64,000 nucleotides of DNA from Pleurodeles waltl (lineage: Eukaryota; Chordata; Amphibia; Caudata; Salamandridae). Below, piece by piece: positions 58,276 through 64,000 of the stretch. Position numbers and translations under genes: made by a program. The stretch lies in contig NC_090444.1 in assembly GCF_031143425.1 (NCBI RefSeq), forward strand, positions 1,308,525,324 through 1,308,589,323. The letters run 5' to 3'. The first letter of the stretch is position 1. Each line of letters starts with the position of its first letter. The notes under the pieces were generated by a model. It saw nothing but the letters and a program-made list of their open reading frames with translations, ran no database searches and was not told where the DNA came from.

Positions 58276-61188
58276 AACCTAATCAGCAGAAAACTAAAAT
58301 GAGGCGCACCCAAAGGACAATAGAACAGGGTAATTTGAGTATATGTTCTTGGAATCTGGGAGGACTTGCATCAAAAATTGAGGATGCCTCGCTTTTGGAA
58401 TATTTGAAAAACTTGGACATAATTGTGGTTCAAGAGTACTGGGCACAATACAGCACCCCATTAATCGGGTTTGTTGAATAGGGCAGGTTCAGATATAAAA
58501 GTAGTACCTATGGGAGAACAAAAGACAGCTTATCCACCTATGTGAATTCTAACCTAGCCACAAATGTCACAAAGATGGACCTACACGAGCCACAGCTACT
58601 AGCTCTAAGCAGCAGGCAATCACTGTTGTAGTCAATATCTATATCAATCCCAGAGAAAGATCATCAGTACAGGAAAAACTGATTAACCAATTGGAGCTGA
58701 AAGGTGACTGTAAGGTAGCCAACCTGGTAATCACTGGTAACTTCAATCTACACCTCTTCCAACAACACACAAACAAGGATGATGATGAAGTGCTTGGTGC
58801 CATGCTCGCCAAAAGCTACTCACCCTGTAAAAAGCAAGACAAGATGGGGAAAAAACTTGTGAGCCTGCAAACTGGCTGAATTGATAGTACTAAATGGCCA
58901 CTTTCCGGAGGACATCCCTTCACCATGGACCAGGTCCTTGGACAATTCGGCCTCATACCTCTATTATTCTATGGCAAGTTCCAGGCTATATAGCTAAGTC
59001 ATCAACTTTAAAATCGATCAAGTTTAGAGTGACCACCAACTGCAAAACAACTAGGTTAGGGCTAACACAACTAGCCTGGGTCGTGCCCAAATCCTGCAAG
59101 AAGATGCCCACACTCAAATGGAGCGCAGACAATGTTCAAGCTTTGGAGGCTGAGGCAGCATAGATTCCGAAAGTAGCAATAACCAGCAAGCAGGATTACA
59201 TAAATGCCTGGGAATGCTTCTTGGAGCATCTTGTGGCAAAATATCTGGCTAACAAATCTCATAAAGATGGCAGCATCAATCATAAAAGGGCCATTAGGTT
59301 TGCTGAAGCCAATTCGTCTTATCAAAGCCCAGATGAATATAACTCTTTGGCAATTACGGCACCTTCCGCAAAACCCCACCCTCCTAAAAACCCTTTGCTC
59401 TGATTGCACAAGGTTAAAATGAGAGGTTTGGTCCCAAAGAAAAAGCAGGTATGAAGCCCTATGGGCTAAGTTACTTTATTCTTCAAAACGATATGATCAG
59501 AAGAAATTTTAGGAGCTAATTAATGAGATCGAAAAGGGCTCTAGGGTGGCAAACAATGCTAGTATAAGCGAGGAAGACTGGGTGAAGTATCCAAAAACAC
59601 ACTTCATGGGATGACCAGATGATTCAACCTCCCAATATTCATCTTTAAGGGAGTTCCACACGGCCCCTAATATTCTTGATCATGATCCACTAGAATACTC
59701 CACCTCGTCCTTAATCAAGATCATAGAGAACTCATGTTACTACTGTGCACCTGGCTCTAATAGTATTCCCCAAGCCCTTCTGAAAGAAAACATTTCAATG
59801 TGAGCAAACTTCCTGGTTCCGATGTTTAACATATTGGCCACTGAGAGCATTCCAAAAATCTGGCGAGGTTCAATTATCCACCCTATCTTTAAAAGCGGGA
59901 TAGCCTCCTCTCAAAGCAACTATTGAAAGCGCTGTTGGATGTGGACCTTAAATATTTCTCACCCCTGCTACTACAAGATTTATCAGAGTGGGCATTAGAG
60001 GCTGGTAGAACCAGACAGGGTTCACAACGAGCCAAGGGAACCTATCCAACTTGATGGCATGTGTCTGGTTATGAAGAGGGCAAGTGATACCCGGACGCTG
60101 TTGTTCATGTGTTTTGTGGACTTCAAGACAGCCTTCAACCGTGTCCTATGTGATAAGCTGTCGGAAAAGTTACATTGTTGGGGGATACCACAAAAGCTTT
60201 TGAGAACAATAAGGATACTTCACACAAAAACATTGGTCATGATTAAGGTTGGGGACAGGAGTCAGCTGTCTAGAGAAGTGGGTACATCATTAGGCTTGAA
60301 ACAAGGATGTGTGCTAGCGCCGCTCCTGTTTAACCTGTTTATTTCGTAGCTTTCACCGTCCCTTGACGAATTGGCATCTCATTCCCTGAGCCTTGGTGGT
60401 CTAACTCTATCCAATATCTTATATGCAGATGATCTGCTTCTGTTAAGCAACACAAGAGTAGGGCTACAAAGATTGATCAACCAGCTTGCGGAGTATTCGG
60501 ATAACAACTAATTGGAGATTATTCTTAAAAAGTCAAAAGTAATCTAATTCATTTGGCGAATTGCCAAGCTTGGGAAATAGCATGTTAAAGGGGCTATGAT
60601 AGAGGAAACAGAGACATACACATACCTAGGATACAAATTGGACTTGAGAGCCTCCTGCGAGGTACAAACGGAAGCCATCAGAGGGAGAGCAAGCATACTA
60701 AACTTTGCCTTTTCCACCCTATCGAAAAGTCTCTGGGCCCACTTTCTTAAAGCCCTTCTCACAGTGATGAAATCCAAATTGATCCAGACTCTATCCTACT
60801 GGGGTGAGATAATGCTTGGTAAAGATGCAAACCTTTTAGAGAAGTTTATTATACGGACACATAAACGGGTGTTTCAAATGCTGAGGTCTGCTTCCCCAGC
60901 CCATGTTAGACTCTAATTTTCCCTGGTAAAGCAATCTTTAACCCGACAAGGGTCCTTCCTAAGATTTAGTGGCTCGATGGCACACCATGTCTGGATGGAA
61001 ATAAATCTACAAAGAATGAAAGGTAGTTTTATTAAGTACTTGCAGGATAATATCAAGAGCCTCTGCCACAGTGAACTATGGCAACTGAATACAAAAGTGC
61101 AAATGTTTAAGAAAGCAATGAACAAATGTGTCTGGCTGAAAAGTCGATTGAAGGACGCTATGAAAGTAGCCAAGCGAGCACATGGGTG

Positions 61189-62511
61189 CAGCGGCAGCCC
61201 GTCCTTTAGGGCGGAGGGGCAATGCCCCCCCACCTTTTGCCCCTCATGAGTGTCTGTCAGGCTGAACAAAGGTCAGCCTGACAGACACTCTTAATGTTCA
61301 GGTCAGGCAGCCAGGAGCAGACATGTGCGATTTGCGCAGACTCCTGGCTGCCTGAGCTGAACTTTGCTGGGCTGAGGAGGTCACAGCTCCTATGGGCTCA
61401 GCAAAGTTGCCTCGAGGCCCTCCCCTGGGTGACGAGGAAAACGTCACCCACTGACACTCGCCCTGGGCACTTCAGGTTTCAGCCCTGAAGCGCCCAGGGC
61501 GAGTGTCAATCAGTGACACTTCCTCACAGAGTGGGGTGCGGTCAGCAGTCTCACTGACCCCATCCCACTCTGTGACGAGGCTGGGACTGCATTGGAAGGC
61601 AGCAGTCCCAACCCTCCTGGGACCTGGAGGCTGAAGGTAAGTGTGTGTGTTTGTGTGATGTTTTAAATTGAATGTTTGGTGCGCGCGTGCATGTTTGAGT
61701 GTTGTTAATGGATGTGCGTGCATACGTGTGTGAAAGAATGAGTGTGTGTGATGTTTTAAAATGAATGTTTGGTGTGTGTGTGTGATGTTTTAAAATGAAT
61801 GTTTGGTGTGTGTGTGTGTGTGTGATGTTTTAAAATGAATGTTTGGTGTGTGTGTGTGTGTGATGTTTTAAAATGAATGTTTGGTGTGTGTGTGTGTGTG
61901 ATGTTTTAAAATGAATGTTTGGTGTGTGTGTGTGTGATGTTTTAAAATGAATGTTTGGTGTGTGTGATGTTTTAAAATGAATGTTTGGTGTGTGTGTGTG
62001 TGTGATGTTTTAAAATGAATGGTGTGTGTGTGATGTTTTAAAATGAGGTGTGTGTGTGATGTTTTGAAATGAAGTGTGTGTGTGTGTGATGTTTTGAAAT
62101 GAAGTGTGTGTGTGTGTGTGATGTTTTAAAATGAAGTGTGTGTGTGTGATGTTTTAAAATGAAGTGTGTGTGTGTGTGTGTGATGTTTTAAAATGAAGTG
62201 TATGTGTGTGTGATGTTTTAAAATGAAGTGTGTGTGTGTGTGTGTGTGTGATGTTTTAAAATGAATGTTTGGTGTGTGTGTGTGTGATGTTTTAAAATGA
62301 ATGTTTGGTGTGTGTGTGTGATGTTTTAAAATGAATGTTTGGTGTGTGTGTGTGTGTGTGTGTGATGTTTTAAAATGAATGTTTGGTGTGTGTGTGATGT
62401 TTTAAAATGAATGTTTGGTGTGTGTGTGTGTGTGATGTTTTAAAATGAATGTTTGGTGTGTGTGTGTGTGATGTTTTAAAATGAATGGTGTGTGTGTGAT
62501 GTTTTAAAATG

Positions 62512-62547
<36 letters not shown>

Positions 62548-62877
62548 TGTTTTAAAATGAAGTGTGTGTGTGTGTGTGATGTTTTAAAATGAAGTGTGTG
62601 TGTGTGATGTTTTAAAATGAAGTGTGTGTGTGTGTGTGATGTTTTAAAATGAAGTGTGTGTGTGTGTGTGTGTGTGATGTTTTAAAATGAAGTGTGTGTG
62701 TGATGTTTTAAAATGAAGTGTATGTGTGAAGTTTTAAAATGAAGTGTGTGTGTGTGATGTTTTAAAATGAAGTGTGTGTGTGTGATGTTTTAAAATGGTG
62801 TGTGTGTGTGTGTGATGTTTTAAAATTGTGTGTGCCCCGCCCGCCCCCCTCCCTCCTAAAGCTGCCAGCCGCCACTG
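61189..62877. mobile_element. 1.7-kb hAT-type non-autonomous element with minisatellite core
   Basis: Left end cagcggcagcccgtccttta; the complement of the right end reads cagtggcggctggcagcttt, similar imperfect inverted repeats of hAT style. Flanking 8-mers catgggtg (61181-61188) and cacgggtg (62878-62885) differ at one base. The interior holds a short unique part with inverted repeats (cctgacagacactc / gagtgtctgtcagg, about 61249-61290) and then more than 1.1 kb of TG-rich minisatellite. No transposase. It sits in the LINE ORF2. Confidence 0.8.
61640..62830 (+). repeat. TG-rich minisatellite, about 34 units
   Basis: The unit is a variable (tg)n run followed by atgttttaaaatgaa, with two main endings: tgtttgg or g only. 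Units with the tgtttgg ending dominate 61740-62000 and 62250-62480; the short ending dominates 62040-62240 and 62500-62800, so the array is a higher-order mixture. Count made by eye. Confidence 0.9.
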
Positions 62878-63350
62878 CACGGGTGGCTGGTGTTAAGTTC
62901 CTAGAATGTCCAGCAGGAACACTCCTATTTTGATGCAGCATTCTCAGTGTCTGTCAAGAGGAAAATCATGGCATTACAATTTTGGCTTCTCCAATCCCTG
63001 GACTTTATTCCAAAACGGCAGGAGAAGGGTCACCTGGAGGACAAAAAGTGTAATTTAAGTCATCAGACAAAGGAAATTTACCTGCATATACTCTGCCTCT
63101 GCCCCTGTTTACTAGTGCACTGGGGGCCCTGCTACACAAAGAATTTCTAGCCCTGGGAATAAGAACCTGCAGGTCAGCAGCCGTGGAGGCCTTAAATCCA
63201 AGAAATCTTACGTTTAATAACAGTTTAGTACAGTTTTATGCCATATTTAAGGATCAGATCAGGGCGCAGGTACATACCAACCAGGGCCCTCAATTCTTAT
63301 CAAGGAGGTGTGTAATCAGCTAGGCAAAGTTGGGCATATTAGACCCCGAA

Positions 63351-64000
63351 TGATAGGCTGCTAGGAGGCAAATGTGAGGAACACTGCCTCCTATCCTGTC
63401 AGTAGAGACTTTAAGATTCCTGGCTTAGTTTTACAATCAGCCACTCAACACTTCATAGCTTAGCTACAGAGCTGCCATGTTTTACCGGAGGATAGGGATT
63501 CTCCTAGGGTCCTAATATGACAAGGTTTAAGTTCCTAGTTGAAGGTATCCTTAAAATATTGGTCCAGCATCTCATCCTGGCCGAGTACTGTTCCAGGCTC
63601 TTGACAAACACAAATAGATTAGTGTCAGGAGGGGAACTGGCCGCACTGAGCACTTTGTTTCGTTCCACTTTGTAGAATGATACCCATGTAGCTATGTTCT
63701 TGATTAAAACCTATTGCCAACCTGGGAGGAGGTATCTATAAAAGATTTACCATATATGGTAAATTAGTATTGATCCCGGCCAATCACTATTTATTCAGAG
63801 AGAAGTAGATGAGAGTCAGGATGGGACAGGGCTGCACTTAGCACTCTGGTATGCACTATGCACTTTTCAGTAGGAGTCAATCAGCTGTGTTGCACATTAA
63901 AACTTGTTGCATTCACATGGGATTTGTTAAATCTTATGTGCACTGTTTATGGCATTATACGATCTCTCGAACCTGATGAGGCCAGTGCTACGGGCTTTGC
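63351..64000 (+). other. Possible LINE 3' untranslated region
   Basis: No reading frame of note. It follows the ORF2 end of the plus-strand LINE and may be its 3' region; no A-tail is reached before the window ends. A perfect 20-nt palindrome (atttaccatatatggtaaat) is at 63745-63764. Confidence 0.35.

Larger units (their letters stand above)
58300..63330 (+). pseudogene. LINE ORF2 (endonuclease-RT), split by hAT element
   Basis: Endonuclease: SICSWNLGGLASKIEDASLL and LDIIVVQEYW (58340-58445), then LVITGNFNLHLF (58725-58760). RT: FVDFKTAFNRVLCDKLSEKL (60114-60173), SLGLKQGCVLAPLLFNLFIS (60290-60349) and an intact catalytic box LYADDLLLLS (YADD at 60422-60433). Then YTYLGYKLDL (60618) and thumb-like sequence to 61180. 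After the insertion the C-terminal motif ILCLCPCLLVHW (about 63085-63125) appears. Stops and frameshifts make it inactive; the catalytic residues are better kept than in the minus-strand copy. Confidence 0.75.
56799..63350 (+). mobile_element. APE-type LINE, plus-strand relative of the 7.3-13.1 kb copy
   Basis: ORF1-like frames (56799-58275) precede an ORF2 (58300 to about 63330) with endonuclease, RT and a cysteine/histidine C-terminus. The RT blocks (FVDFKTAFNRV, LLRTIRILHTKT) and the C-terminal CLCPC motif match those of the minus-strand copy. A 1.7-kb hAT-type element interrupts ORF2 at 61188. Degraded by stops. Outer limits are approximate. Confidence 0.75.

Overview
The window looks like a piece of a very large, repeat-rich vertebrate genome, most likely a salamander (urodele). 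This is an inference from content: DIRS-type tyrosine-recombinase retrotransposons, L1/Tx1-like and L2/CR1-like LINEs, Harbinger-type and hAT-type MITEs, a degraded endogenous retrovirus, and almost no host coding sequence in 64 kb. There are no bacterial operons, CRISPR arrays, rRNA or tRNA genes that I can support.

Host gene content: one confident host exon lies on the minus strand at 38524-38645. It is the terminal coding exon of a ubiquitin-specific protease, best matching USP45 (USP16 is the close alternative), with a splice acceptor, a stop codon and a candidate polyadenylation signal near 37915. If so, 38646-64000 is the last intron (more than 25 kb) and the sequence below about 37900 is downstream flank. 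A second, unidentified candidate exon with good splice sites lies at 5869-5980 (minus).

Layout: 1-4290 is a minus-strand DIRS element (gag-like and RT/RNase H reading frames, broken) carrying an 806-bp insertion flanked by 14-bp direct repeats. About 7300-13100 is a minus-strand APE-type LINE with decayed ORF1 and ORF2, split by a 118-bp MITE. 17402-18015 is a GC-rich MITE built as a train of perfect hairpins. 18981-19696 is the 3' end of a plus-strand DIRS/Ngaro-like element with the recombinase C-terminus and complex terminal repeats. 23693-26444 is a 5'-truncated L2-like LINE with an uninterrupted reading frame, sitting inside an older L1 fragment. 29341-29965 is a second L2-like fragment. 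30971-31160 is a palindromic MITE with a sister copy at 48893-49072. 32810-35622 is an internally deleted L1 with target-site duplication and a hAT MITE inside it, embedded in an AT-rich tract that also holds an eight-copy 63-bp tandem repeat.

From about 42100 to 51400 there is a nested block on the minus strand: retroviral env and LTR remnants, split by a composite MITE (43504-44825) and by a nearly complete L1 (45035-51085), which is itself split by two Harbinger-like MITEs. 54490-55620 is a degraded L2-like copy (minus). About 56800-63350 is a plus-strand relative of the 7.3-13.1 kb LINE, split by a 1.7-kb hAT-type element filled with a TG-rich minisatellite.

Nothing here works together as a pathway. 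The story is one of layered transposon insertions, many datable relative to each other by target-site duplications. I found no convincing new host or defence system; the most unusual objects are the hairpin-train MITE, the arm-matched palindromic MITEs, the minisatellite-filled hAT element and the internally deleted L1.
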